Assembly (NCBI RefSeq): GCF_001556865.1
Contig: NZ_LSJY01000080.1
Coordinates: 1 to 55,934, forward strand
Source: Sphingobium sp. CCH11-B1
Lineage (GTDB): Bacteria > Pseudomonadota > Alphaproteobacteria > Sphingomonadales > Sphingomonadaceae
Direction of reading: 5' to 3'
Length of the DNA stretch: 55,934 nt
The position numbers were made by a program, and so were the translations under genes. This document shows, one piece after another, positions 44,660 to 55,011 of this stretch. The notes under the pieces are model-generated. The model searched no databases. It worked only from the letters and a program-made list of their open reading frames with translations, and had not been told where the DNA came from. The first letter of the stretch is position 1. Each line of letters opens with the position of its first letter.

Positions 44660-45859
44660 ATGAACATTCACGAATATCAGGCCAAGGAACTGCTGGCGAA
44701 ATATGGCGCGCCGATCGCAGCCGGCTATGCCGCCTTCTCGGTCGACGAAGCTGTCGAGGCCGCCAAGAAACTGCCTGGGCCGCTTTATGTCGTGAAGTCG
44801 CAGATCCATGCCGGCGGTCGCGGCAAGGGCAAGTTCAAGGAACTCGGCCCCGATGCGAAGGGCGGCGTCCGCCTCGCCTTCAACCTTGACGAAGTGAAGG
44901 CCCATGCCACCGACATGCTGGGCAACACGCTGGTCACGATCCAGACCGGCGACGCGGGCAAGCAGGTGAACCGCCTCTACGTCACCGATGGCGCGGACAT
45001 CGCCAAGGAATTCTACCTCGCGCTGCTGGTCGATCGCGCCACCAGCCGCGTCGCCTTCGTCGTGTCGACCGAAGGCGGCATGGACATTGAAGAGGTCGCC
45101 CACTCGACCCCCGAAAAGATCCACAGCTTCTCGGTCGATCCGGCTTCGGGCTTCCAGCCGCACCATGGCCGCACCGTGGCCGCCGCGCTGGGCCTGACCG
45201 GAGATCAGGCGAAGCAGGCCGCCAAGGTCGCTGCCTCGCTCTATGCCGCCTTCCTCGACACCGATGCCGAGCAGATCGAGGTCAATCCGCTTGCGCTGAC
45301 GGAGCAGGGCAACCTCCTCGTGCTCGACGCCAAGGTGGGCTTCGACGGCAACGCCATGTTCCGCCACAAGGACATCGCCGAACTGCGCGACCTGACCGAA
45401 GAGGACGCGGCCGAAGTCGAAGCGTCGAAGTACGACCTTGCCTACATCAAGCTGGACGGCAACATCGGCTGCATGGTGAACGGCGCGGGCCTCGCCATGG
45501 CGACGATGGACATCATCAAGCTGAACGGCGAATTCCCCGCCAACTTCCTGGACGTGGGCGGCGGCGCCACCACGGAAAAGGTGACGGCGGCCTTCAAGAT
45601 CATCCTGAAAGACCCGGCGGTGAAGGGTATTTTGGTCAACATCTTCGGCGGCATCATGAAATGCGACATCATCGCCAACGGCATTGTCGCCGCCGCCAAG
45701 GAAGTGAACCTGTCGGTCCCGCTGGTCGTTCGTCTGGAAGGCACCAACGTTCAGCAGGGCAAGGACATCTTGGCCAATTCGGGGCTGCCCATCGTTCCGG
45801 CGGACGACCTGGGCGACGCGGCGAAGAAGATCGTGGCAGAAGTGAGGAAGGCGGCCTGA
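44660..45859 (+). CDS. sucC: succinyl-CoA synthetase beta subunit (ADP-forming)
   Basis: A 399-residue ATP-grasp subunit of the TCA-cycle enzyme that converts succinyl-CoA to succinate. Family start [19 protein letters not shown]-grasp region [21 protein letters not shown]-terminal ligase part [24 protein letters not shown]. The alpha subunit gene sucD, usually directly downstream, is absent; etfB follows instead. That separation is, I believe, normal in sphingomonads. Confidence 0.97.
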   Translation: MNIHEYQAKELLAKYGAPIAAGYAAFSVDEAVEAAKKLPGPLYVVKSQIHAGGRGKGKFKELGPDAKGGVRLAFNLDEVKAHATDMLGNTLVTIQTGDAGKQVNRLYVTDGADIAKEFYLALLVDRATSRVAFVVSTEGGMDIEEVAHSTPEKIHSFSVDPASGFQPHHGRTVAAALGLTGDQAKQAAKVAASLYAAFLDTDAEQIEVNPLALTEQGNLLVLDAKVGFDGNAMFRHKDIAELRDLTEEDAAEVEASKYDLAYIKLDGNIGCMVNGAGLAMATMDIIKLNGEFPANFLDVGGGATTEKVTAAFKIILKDPAVKGILVNIFGGIMKCDIIANGIVAAAKEVNLSVPLVVRLEGTNVQQGKDILANSGLPIVPADDLGDAAKKIVAEVRKAA

Positions 45860-45956
45860 CGCTCTCACCAGCCTGAACGGAAAAATCGAGGGTGCGGGTG
45901 GTCCGGAAACGGGCCGCCCGCGCCCGCGCTGGCATTGATAATGGAGGATGTTGGAG

Positions 45957-46706
45957 ATGAAGATCCTTGTGCCCGTGAAGCGGGTTATCGACTATAACGT
46001 AAAGCCGCGGGTGAAAGCGGACGGGACGGGCGTGGACCTGGCCAATGTCAAGATGAGCATGAACCCGTTCGACGAGATCGCGGTCGAGGAAGCCATTCGC
46101 CTGAAGGAAAAGGGCGTGGCGACCGAGATCGTCGCTGTGTCGATCGGCGTTGCCAAGGCGCAGGAGACGCTGCGTACCGCGCTTGCCATGGGCGCTGACC
46201 GGGCGATCCTCATTCAGACCGACGATGAGGTGGAGCCGCTGGGCGTCGCCAAGCTGCTGGCCAAGGTTCAGGAAGAGGAAGGTGCTGGCCTCATCATCCT
46301 GGGCAAGCAGGCGATCGACGACGACAGCAACCAGACGGGCCAGATGCTGGCCGCGCTGCTGGGCCTGCCGCAGGGCACCTTTGCCAGCAAGGTCGAGGTT
46401 GAGGGCGGCACGGTGAACGTCACCCGTGAAGTCGATGGCGGACTGGAGACGGTGAAGCTCAATACCCCTGCCATCATCACCACCGACCTTCGCTTGAACG
46501 AGCCGCGCTATGCGTCGCTGCCCAACATCATGAAGGCAAAGAGCAAGCCGCTGGCGACCAAGACGCCCGCCGATCTGGGCGTCGACATCGCGCCGCGCCT
46601 GTCGACGCTGAAGGTCGAGGAGCCGGCCAAGCGTTCTGCCGGCGTGAAGGTCGCCGATGTGGACGAACTGGTGGCGAAGCTGAAGGCGCTGGGCGTCGCG
46701 GCTTGA
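45957..46706 (+). CDS. etfB: electron transfer flavoprotein beta subunit
   Basis: A 249-residue EtfB, which binds AMP and with EtfA passes electrons from acyl-CoA dehydrogenases to the quinone pool. It begins [20 protein letters not shown]; the signature region [31 protein letters not shown] is present. ATG at 45957 is preferred over 45948. It lies 30 bases before etfA. It would serve beta-oxidation, including that of the catabolic cluster. Confidence 0.96.
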   Translation: MKILVPVKRVIDYNVKPRVKADGTGVDLANVKMSMNPFDEIAVEEAIRLKEKGVATEIVAVSIGVAKAQETLRTALAMGADRAILIQTDDEVEPLGVAKLLAKVQEEEGAGLIILGKQAIDDDSNQTGQMLAALLGLPQGTFASKVEVEGGTVNVTREVDGGLETVKLNTPAIITTDLRLNEPRYASLPNIMKAKSKPLATKTPADLGVDIAPRLSTLKVEEPAKRSAGVKVADVDELVAKLKALGVAA

Positions 46707-46736
46707 TTTCCCGCACGGGGTTGAAAGGACAATCTG

Positions 46737-47666
46737 ATGAAGACTCTTGTTTGGGTTGAGCATGAGGGCGGCGCGGTCAAGGATGCCACGCTGTCCGCTG
46801 TCACGGCGGCGTCGAAACTGGGCGAGGTGCACCTGCTGGTCGCCGGTCAGGGCGTGGACGGTGTCGCCGCCGAAGCTGCGAAGATCGCTGGCGTGGGCAA
46901 GGTCCATGTGGCCGACGACGCCGCGTTCGGCCATGCGCTTGCCGAGAATGTTGCGCCGCTGATCGTCGAGTTGATGGGCAGCCATGACGCGTTTGTCGCG
47001 CCTGCCACCAGCAACGGCAAGAATATCGCGCCGCGCGTCGCTGCTTTGCTGGACGTGATGCAATTGAGCGATATCCTTTCGGTCGAGGGTGAGGACACGT
47101 TCACGCGGCCGATTTATGCGGGCAATGCGATCGCGACCGTCCAGTCCAAGGACGCCAAGAAGGTCATCACCGTGCGCGGCACCGCGTTCGAAAAGGCGGC
47201 CCGTGACGGTGGCAGCGGCACGGTGGAGGCGGTCGCCTCGACCGGGGACAAGGGCCTCAGCAGCTTCGTCGGCGCGGAAATCGCCAAGCTGGAGCGCCCC
47301 GAGCTGACCAGCGCCAAGATCATCGTGTCGGGCGGCCGCGCGCTGAAGGACAGCGAGACGTTCGAGCAGATCATCTTCCCGCTCGCCGACAAGCTGGGGG
47401 CCGCGGTTGGCGCGAGCCGGGCGGCGGTCGACGCGGGCTATGTCCCCAACGACTATCAGGTCGGCCAGACCGGCAAGATCGTCGCGCCCGAAGTCTATGT
47501 CGCGGTCGGCATTTCCGGCGCGATCCAGCACCTGGCCGGCATGAAGGACAGCAAGACCATCATCGCCATCAACAAGGACGAGGATGCGCCGATCTTCCAG
47601 GTGGCGGATGTCGGCCTGGTGGGCGATCTGTTCAAGGTCGTGCCGGAACTCACCGAAAAGCTCTAA
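46737..47666 (+). CDS. etfA: electron transfer flavoprotein alpha subunit
   Basis: A 309-residue EtfA. The C-terminal FAD-binding domain is plain: [50 protein letters not shown] and [22 protein letters not shown]. It partners EtfB encoded 30 bases upstream. A strong terminator follows. Confidence 0.97.
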   Translation: MKTLVWVEHEGGAVKDATLSAVTAASKLGEVHLLVAGQGVDGVAAEAAKIAGVGKVHVADDAAFGHALAENVAPLIVELMGSHDAFVAPATSNGKNIAPRVAALLDVMQLSDILSVEGEDTFTRPIYAGNAIATVQSKDAKKVITVRGTAFEKAARDGGSGTVEAVASTGDKGLSSFVGAEIAKLERPELTSAKIIVSGGRALKDSETFEQIIFPLADKLGAAVGASRAAVDAGYVPNDYQVGQTGKIVAPEVYVAVGISGAIQHLAGMKDSKTIIAINKDEDAPIFQVADVGLVGDLFKVVPELTEKL

Positions 47667-47690
47667 CCCGATCTTCGTCGGGTAGGAAAG

Positions 47691-47722
47691 AGGGCGCGGA
47701 AATCCGTTTCCGTGCCCTTTTT
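47691..47722 (+). terminator. intrinsic terminator after etfA
   Basis: AGGGCGCGGAAA (47691-47702), loop TCCG, TTTCCGTGCCCT (47707-47718) with one G-T pair, followed by a run of T to 47722. It ends the sucC/etfBA block. Confidence 0.85.
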
Positions 47723-47726
47723 CACG

Positions 47727-48119
47727 TCATTCGCAATTGATGTCGTTGCGATCTATGGCGCGTCCGGCAAGCGCGCCGCCGGCGCCGCCCAGGATGGTGC
47801 CCAGCGTCTTCGATCCGCCCGGCGCGATGACATTGCCCAGCACGCCGCCCGCCAGAGCACCGACGATGGTGCCGGTGGTGCCGTCATCCCGCTTGCAATA
47901 ATAGCGGCCGTCGCGGTCGCGATAGATGGCGTCATTGTCCCCCAGCCGGCGCCGTTCGTAGCGCTGGCCGTCGCGCCGGTCGCGCGAGCGGTCGTAGCGG
48001 GGCGGACCGCGCCGGTCGGAGGGACGGTCATAGCCGTAGCCGCCGCCATAATCGTCCGTCCCGCACGCGCCCAGCGGCAGCATCGCGGCGATCAGCGCCA
48101 TCATCATCGGGGTACGCAT
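47727..48119 (-). CDS. glycine-zipper 2TM lipoprotein
   Basis: A 130-residue envelope protein: lipoprotein signal (MALIAAMLPLGAC), a highly charged Arg/Asp/Tyr-rich linker (RPSDRRGPPRYDRSRDRRDGQRYERRR), then a glycine-zipper segment (GTIVGALAGGVLGNVIAPGG, LGTILGGAGGALAGRAID). Proteins of this type insert in or span the outer membrane. ATG at 48119 gives the clean signal peptide. It converges with etfA across the terminator. Confidence 0.85.
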   Translation of the reverse strand: MRTPMMMALIAAMLPLGACGTDDYGGGYGYDRPSDRRGPPRYDRSRDRRDGQRYERRRLGDNDAIYRDRDGRYYCKRDDGTTGTIVGALAGGVLGNVIAPGGSKTLGTILGGAGGALAGRAIDRNDINCE

Positions 48120-48302
48120 CCAATGTCTCCTTCTTATCTTTGGTTCGCCCCGGAGGATAACCCCCGCCGGCCCACTATGTTGCCAGGGCATGAAAAACCG
48201 CCCGCCTGCTGCCGTGAGAGGGGGGACGCGGCAGCGGGCGGGCGGTGACCGGCGGCAATGCGGGGGGGATGCGCCGCCGGAGAGAAAATTGTCAGTGCCA
48301 GT

Positions 48303-48335
48303 GCGGCTTTACCAGCGCGGCTTTACCAGCGCGGC
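48303..48335. repeat. 14-bp tandem repeat
   Basis: GCGGCTTTACCAGC is repeated twice in tandem (48303-48330) plus five bases of a third unit, just beyond the stop of the small gene at 48341-48553 (minus). It is a local slippage-type repeat. Confidence 0.7.
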
Positions 48336-48340
48336 CCTTA

Positions 48341-48553
48341 TCAGTGGGGCAGGGGCACGCCGGGCGCGGTGTTGCTGCTGACGACCGGGCTGGTCGAGGA
48401 CGAGCCGCTGTCGGCGCGCTGCTCGTCCAGCTTCACCTTGGCTTCATTGTAGCGGCCGACCAGGTCGTTCTTGAATTCGGTCAGCTTGCCTTCGTCATAC
48501 AGTTTCTTGCCAACATAGCCTGCGATCGCGCCGAAGATCAGGGTCCGGATCAT
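48341..48553 (-). CDS. 70-residue hypothetical protein with N-terminal hydrophobic segment
   Basis: Begins MIRTLIFGAIAGYVGKKLYDEGKL, a short hydrophobic helix with GxxxG-like spacing, followed by a charged helix (TEFKNDLVGRYNEAKVKLDEQRA) and a Ser/Thr/Pro-rich tail. Probably a small membrane-associated protein. GGAG lies upstream of the ATG. No function recognised. Confidence 0.65.
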   Translation of the reverse strand: MIRTLIFGAIAGYVGKKLYDEGKLTEFKNDLVGRYNEAKVKLDEQRADSGSSSTSPVVSSNTAPGVPLPH

Positions 48554-48657
48554 TGGGTGTCTCCTTGAAGGGTTTGGGGGAATAACCGGCCGCGCGGCGA
48601 AGGGTTCCGGCGGTTTCGACGCCGGCCGCGCACGGCTCGGCTCAACGGCCGGGCAGG

Positions 48658-49638
48658 TCAGCCGGCGGCGGCGTGGGGGCCGAGCGGCTGCGGCGGGGCG
48701 AAGAAGGCGTTGCGGGCGTGCATCGCGGCGATCTCATAGGGCAGGCGGGCGACGGCCTCCTGCGCGTCCAGCGCCGCCTCTTCCTCCGGCGTCAGGTCGC
48801 GTTCGTAGAAATCGGGATCATAGGGTTCCTCGCTCTGATCCCCGTCGAAGCCGGGCGGCGGCGGGAAATCGGTGCGCTGGCGGCCCAGCCGATCGTCGAA
48901 CCAGACGCCGCGCAGCCGGTCGGCCGCTTCCTCCGGCGGCAATTCCATCAGCCGGACGGGCGGTTCGGGCGGAAGTTCACACCGTTCCTGAGCGTCGGAA
49001 ATCTGCGGGATGTTGGCGGCCGAGGAGAGGAGGGCGACGCGCTGCGCGATGAAGAGCGCGACGCTGGCGGTGGTGGCGAAGCTGGGCGCTGAGGCGGCGG
49101 CGCTTTCCTGCGCGGCGGGGTCGGCTTGCGCGTCGGGCGCGGGCGCGGCTTCGGGTGCATGTGGGGCGGCATCGGGCGGCGGGCAGAGCAGGTCGAGATA
49201 GGCGATGAAATCCTGCGCCACGATGCGGGCGAGCGCGGCGTCGGAGCCTTCCGCCGGCTGATCGGCCATGCGGTCCAGCCGCGCGAGCATCGACATGGCG
49301 AGCCGGTTGTCATGGCGGTGGCGGCGCATTTCCGTGCCGTCCTCGTCGCGGGTCATGACCTCCTCCTGCCCCTCCAGCGCGCGGGCGAGCAGCGTGTCGG
49401 CCAGCCGCGCACGGGCGATGAGGATCGCCGCGTCCCACCCCAGGCGAAAGGCGGTGCCCTCGCGGCGCAGGCGCAAGGCATAGGCGGCGCGCTCGGAAAT
49501 ATGCACCGCCTCGCAGGCGGCGCGGACGATGCCGGTGGCGGCAAGCGTTTCGACGAAGAGGCGCTGGCGCGCAGGGGACCAGCCATCGACGCGGACCTGC
49601 TGCGCGGCGACGGGAAGGGTGATGTCGTGGAAGGTCAT
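48658..49638 (-). CDS. helix-turn-helix-containing hypothetical protein
   Basis: A 326-residue protein. Residues about 20-75 read as an HTH (WSPARQRLFVETLAATGIVRAACEAVHISERAAYALRLR) like those of terminase small subunits and transposase-type regulators; the middle is a long Ala/Pro/Asp-rich linker, and the C-terminus is acidic (DPDFYERDLTPEEEAALDAQEAVARLP). It seems to be a sphingomonad-type DNA-binding protein of unknown role. It stands alone between small genes and the toxin-antitoxin pair. Confidence 0.6.
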   Translation of the reverse strand: MTFHDITLPVAAQQVRVDGWSPARQRLFVETLAATGIVRAACEAVHISERAAYALRLRREGTAFRLGWDAAILIARARLADTLLARALEGQEEVMTRDEDGTEMRRHRHDNRLAMSMLARLDRMADQPAEGSDAALARIVAQDFIAYLDLLCPPPDAAPHAPEAAPAPDAQADPAAQESAAASAPSFATTASVALFIAQRVALLSSAANIPQISDAQERCELPPEPPVRLMELPPEEAADRLRGVWFDDRLGRQRTDFPPPPGFDGDQSEEPYDPDFYERDLTPEEEAALDAQEAVARLPYEIAAMHARNAFFAPPQPLGPHAAAG

Positions 49639-49714
49639 GGCTGTGCGCTCCCGGATGGAAAGGGTTTGCCGGGAGGGTAAGGGAGCGGTGGGGGTGTAGG
49701 ACAGGGGGTGAGGT

Positions 49715-49990
49715 TTAGGGATATTGTTGGCGGGTGTGTTTGACGGCGAGGATTTCTATCCTGTCCTCCGTCACCCGGTAAATCAGAAGATAATTGGGTG
49801 TGACGATTGCTTCGCGCGTGTCAGCTACCCGGCCGGGGCGGTGCATATAGGGGTGATCGGTCAGCTTTTCGGCGGCTTGCTCGAAAAGATCGGCGAGGCG
49901 GAGCGCGGCAGAAGCATTACGGTCCGAAATATAGTCGAGAATATTGCGCGCGTCCTGCCGCGCCTTCGGGCGCCAGACGACATGCGGCAT
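49715..49990 (-). CDS. RelE/ParE family toxin
   Basis: A 91-residue ParE-like toxin: MPHVVWRPKARQDARNILDYI, ALRLADLFEQAAEKLTDHPYMHRPGRV, and the C-terminal YLLIYRVTEDRIEILAVKHTRQQYP. ParE toxins inhibit DNA gyrase, RelE toxins cut mRNA; the helical N-terminus fits ParE better. Its start overlaps the antitoxin stop by one base (TGATG). Confidence 0.9.
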   Translation of the reverse strand: MPHVVWRPKARQDARNILDYISDRNASAALRLADLFEQAAEKLTDHPYMHRPGRVADTREAIVTPNYLLIYRVTEDRIEILAVKHTRQQYP

Positions 49991-50172
49991 CAGGCGCGCC
50001 TTGCCGCCTTGGCTTCGATAAGCGCGCGCAGTTCGGCCATGACCTGATCGTGCGGGATGCTGGGGCGCGGATCGGCAAGGCTCGCCTCAACCTCCGCGCG
50101 GAGCCACGCGTCATAGGCTTCCGCTTCCTCGGTCGTCGCAAATTCGGACTCGATGGGGGTGAGTTTGGTCAT
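49990..50172 (-). CDS. antitoxin of the ParE-type pair
   Basis: A 60-residue acidic protein (MTKLTPIESEFATTEEAEAYDAWLRAEVEASLADPRP ... ELRALIEAKAARRA) directly before and overlapping the toxin gene by one base. Length, acidity and position are those of a type II antitoxin with a C-terminal toxin-binding helix. The toxin-antitoxin pair borders the AT-richer islet that follows. Confidence 0.85.
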   Translation of the reverse strand: MTKLTPIESEFATTEEAEAYDAWLRAEVEASLADPRPSIPHDQVMAELRALIEAKAARRA

Positions 50173-50234
50173 CCAATTTCCCGCTACTGCAACCTATTGG
50201 TGGGGAGTAACCTCCCCACCAATCACTTACATTG

Positions 50235-50630
50235 CTAAGTTGTCAACTTTAAAATGCTGGTTAATATGACTCGCTGGCCGCTGTTTAATTCGTGGATCTC
50301 TCTCTCCAGCCTACGGACATGATCTTCAAATTCTCTACGCTGCTTCGACATTTCAAACAGCAAATCTGAAATGGTCGACGAAGAATCAGAATTATCACTA
50401 TTTGATTTTGATTTCTCTGTAGAAATTTCGTCCAATGCTCTCATTGCGGCTTCTCTAAGCCTCATCGACACCCAAGAGTTTATTTTCATACCCTCCTGTC
50501 CTGCTGCAGCTCGCATCAGATTAATAGTGTCAGACTCAATGCCTTTGAGAGTATATTGTCTTCTGACGGGGCGTCCTTCTTCCTCCTCAAAATGGACGCA
50601 GTCAGAGGCTTGATGGCCTGCGTCTAGCAT
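50235..50630 (-). CDS. ribbon-helix-helix-like protein with C-terminal coiled coil
   Basis: A 131-residue protein. Residues about 23-65 (RRQYTLKGIESDTINLMRAAAGQEGMKINSWVSMRLREAA) suggest a ribbon-helix-helix domain; then a Ser/Asp/Asn-rich linker and a heptad helix (LLFEMSKQRREFEDHVRRLEREIHELNS). The codon use is AT-richer than that of neighbours, consistent with acquisition. It is divergent from the HELRH metalloprotein and could repress it. No family recognised with certainty. Confidence 0.55.
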   Translation of the reverse strand: MLDAGHQASDCVHFEEEEGRPVRRQYTLKGIESDTINLMRAAAGQEGMKINSWVSMRLREAAMRALDEISTEKSKSNSDNSDSSSTISDLLFEMSKQRREFEDHVRRLEREIHELNSGQRVILTSILKLTT

Positions 50631-50679
50631 GGGGCTCTCCCTCTCGTGATAGCCGATAGTTTCGGCGGAACTTCACTCA

Positions 50680-50719
50680 CAACAAAAACGACGGAGAGGC
50701 TAGTCTAGCCTCTCCGTCG
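50680..50719 (-). terminator. strong minus-strand terminator hairpin
   Basis: Perfect 15-bp arms CGACGGAGAGGCTAG (50689-50703) and CTAGCCTCTCCGTCG (50705-50719) around one base; on the minus strand the stem is followed by TTTTTGTT. It lies in the 283-base divergent gap of the islet and would block transcription entering the ribbon-helix-helix gene from the right. Confidence 0.7.
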
Positions 50720-50913
50720 GTTCGGATTATCTTCATTTATATGGGGTACCTTTAGGGGCCCTTGTCAATCAATGAACGTTAATAAATCGGGCTTTCCGCG
50801 ACGAAAAGTGCTTTTTACGCGTCCAAACGAAAGCTTGGCAGTCTTGCCCTGGGACTGCTTAATGGGTACTTAGGTATCCCGACGCGGGGTGAAATCGACA
50901 TGAGGGGGCCCCC

Positions 50914-51840
50914 ATGACCATCGGTGTGACCACGATTGACCTTAGGCAGCAGGTAAGCCCTTTTTTGGGTTGCTCCAGCAACGAACTAGCTGAGTTTGCT
51001 CAGGATGCCTTAAGGCGAGTCTCGGCGATTATGGCCGAAGATGGAATGGTGCCTTCCAGATTGAAGAAGGCCTACACAGGCGCGATTTCAGACATAAAGA
51101 CGGTTTCGATTAAACCACTTGTTGAGACAGCGGGCGCCTTCAGGGTTGATCGTAACGAACTGATCGTTTCCGAAAATCACGTCGTTCGGATCATCGACGC
51201 CGTTAACGTCGAAATGATGCGTCGCCATTCTAAGGGCCAAGTGATCGTTTCCGTCGAGGAAATTAGATCGGTTTATCAGCAAGTCTTCATTACTTTTGTC
51301 ATGCATGAGTTGCGCCATCGCACGCAAGGCGTAGAACACTTGGACGAGGTATCGAGGCTTAAGGGGCTTGCAACTCCCTCTGCTATGGTCCGGCTAGATG
51401 TTAATGCCGACGCTGACGCGGCGACCGCCTGCGCCGCAATTTTCGGAAGCTATGCTCAGCGCCGAGAATATTTGAGAGCATTTCAGTCAGCTATCGCTTT
51501 ATCGCTCGAGTATTTTTTTCAAGCATTTCCCTTGTCTGAAGCAAAGCATCATAAAATAGAAAGGGCTGCGGGTATTTTCATAATGGCCGGTAGATTGGCT
51601 TTGGCAGAACTTGCCGATCATCAGTTCGAAGATCCCAGCTTGCCTTTGGACACACCGCTATGGGTATCTTTGTCGCTCGACAAATTTCGCCTTTCACTTC
51701 ACAGAGGCGATAGGTATCCAGATTTGATCGGCGTGGCCAACGATGATCAGGTGCCGAGGCTAGCGAAAAATATCGAAGCGGGCGATTTTGACGCTGCCTT
51801 GGGTGACGCGATTGTGCTCGTCAAGACGATGGAAATTTGA
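50914..51840 (+). CDS. uncharacterised HExxH metalloprotein of the islet
   Basis: A 308-residue protein I cannot place in a known family. It carries HELRH at residues 131-135 with another His at 142 (HExxH plus six residues plus His, one more than in metzincins), preceded by the hydrophobic strand VFITFVM, as in zinc peptidases. An acidic stretch around residues 162-169 (LDVNADADAATACAA) could supply a third ligand, as Glu/Asp does in ImmA/IrrE-type enzymes. The rest is mostly helical. ATG at 50914 follows a GGGGGCCCCC palindrome in which AGGGGG serves as ribosome binding site. Codon use is AT-richer than the surrounding genes. Peptidase activity is inference. Confidence 0.6.
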   Translation: MTIGVTTIDLRQQVSPFLGCSSNELAEFAQDALRRVSAIMAEDGMVPSRLKKAYTGAISDIKTVSIKPLVETAGAFRVDRNELIVSENHVVRIIDAVNVEMMRRHSKGQVIVSVEEIRSVYQQVFITFVMHELRHRTQGVEHLDEVSRLKGLATPSAMVRLDVNADADAATACAAIFGSYAQRREYLRAFQSAIALSLEYFFQAFPLSEAKHHKIERAAGIFIMAGRLALAELADHQFEDPSLPLDTPLWVSLSLDKFRLSLHRGDRYPDLIGVANDDQVPRLAKNIEAGDFDAALGDAIVLVKTMEI

Positions 51841-51848
51841 CAGCTTAA

Positions 51849-54764
<2,916 letters not shown>

Positions 54765-54810
54765 TCGCTAAAGCTCTGCTTCTGGATATGGGTAAGGCTC
54801 ATGGGGCGAT

Positions 54811-54825
54811 GTTCTATCTTCGTTC
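54811..54825. promoter_or_regulatory. alphaproteobacterial LexA (SOS) box of uvrA
   Basis: GTTC at 54811-54814 and GTTC at 54822-54825 with exactly seven bases between (TATCTTC), the GTTC-N7-GTTC direct repeat recognised by alphaproteobacterial LexA. It lies 47 bases before the uvrA start, an appropriate operator position. Confidence 0.85.
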
Positions 54826-55011
54826 CTGGCGGGAATCCAGAGCGGAAGATAGGAAGCGAAGCCGCGAAGGAAAAGGGCGGCATTTCATCGGGCGGCGGGG
54901 CGGTCGCGGCGGTATGCAAGTAATTCGGTCATTATGGAGGATGATCGATAATAAAGTTGTGAAAAAGCTGGACCTGGGCAATATTCATCCCTGGGGGGTC
55001 GGGGGACCAGT

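Noticed and set aside
44660..45859. sucC without sucD taken as a sign of deletion
   Set aside because: The neighbouring etfB and etfA are intact and this order is, to my knowledge, common in sphingomonads, so it is not evidence of a break.
43472..45868. Long minus-strand open frame (about 800 codons) opposite sucC and the small genes
   Set aside because: It is the antisense shadow of sucC, a GC-rich gene with clear family sequence; the translated frame has no recognisable domain, and it crosses several other genes.
45669..47531. Long minus-strand open frame opposite etfB and etfA
   Set aside because: Antisense of two well-conserved genes in high-GC codon usage; no start signals or homology.
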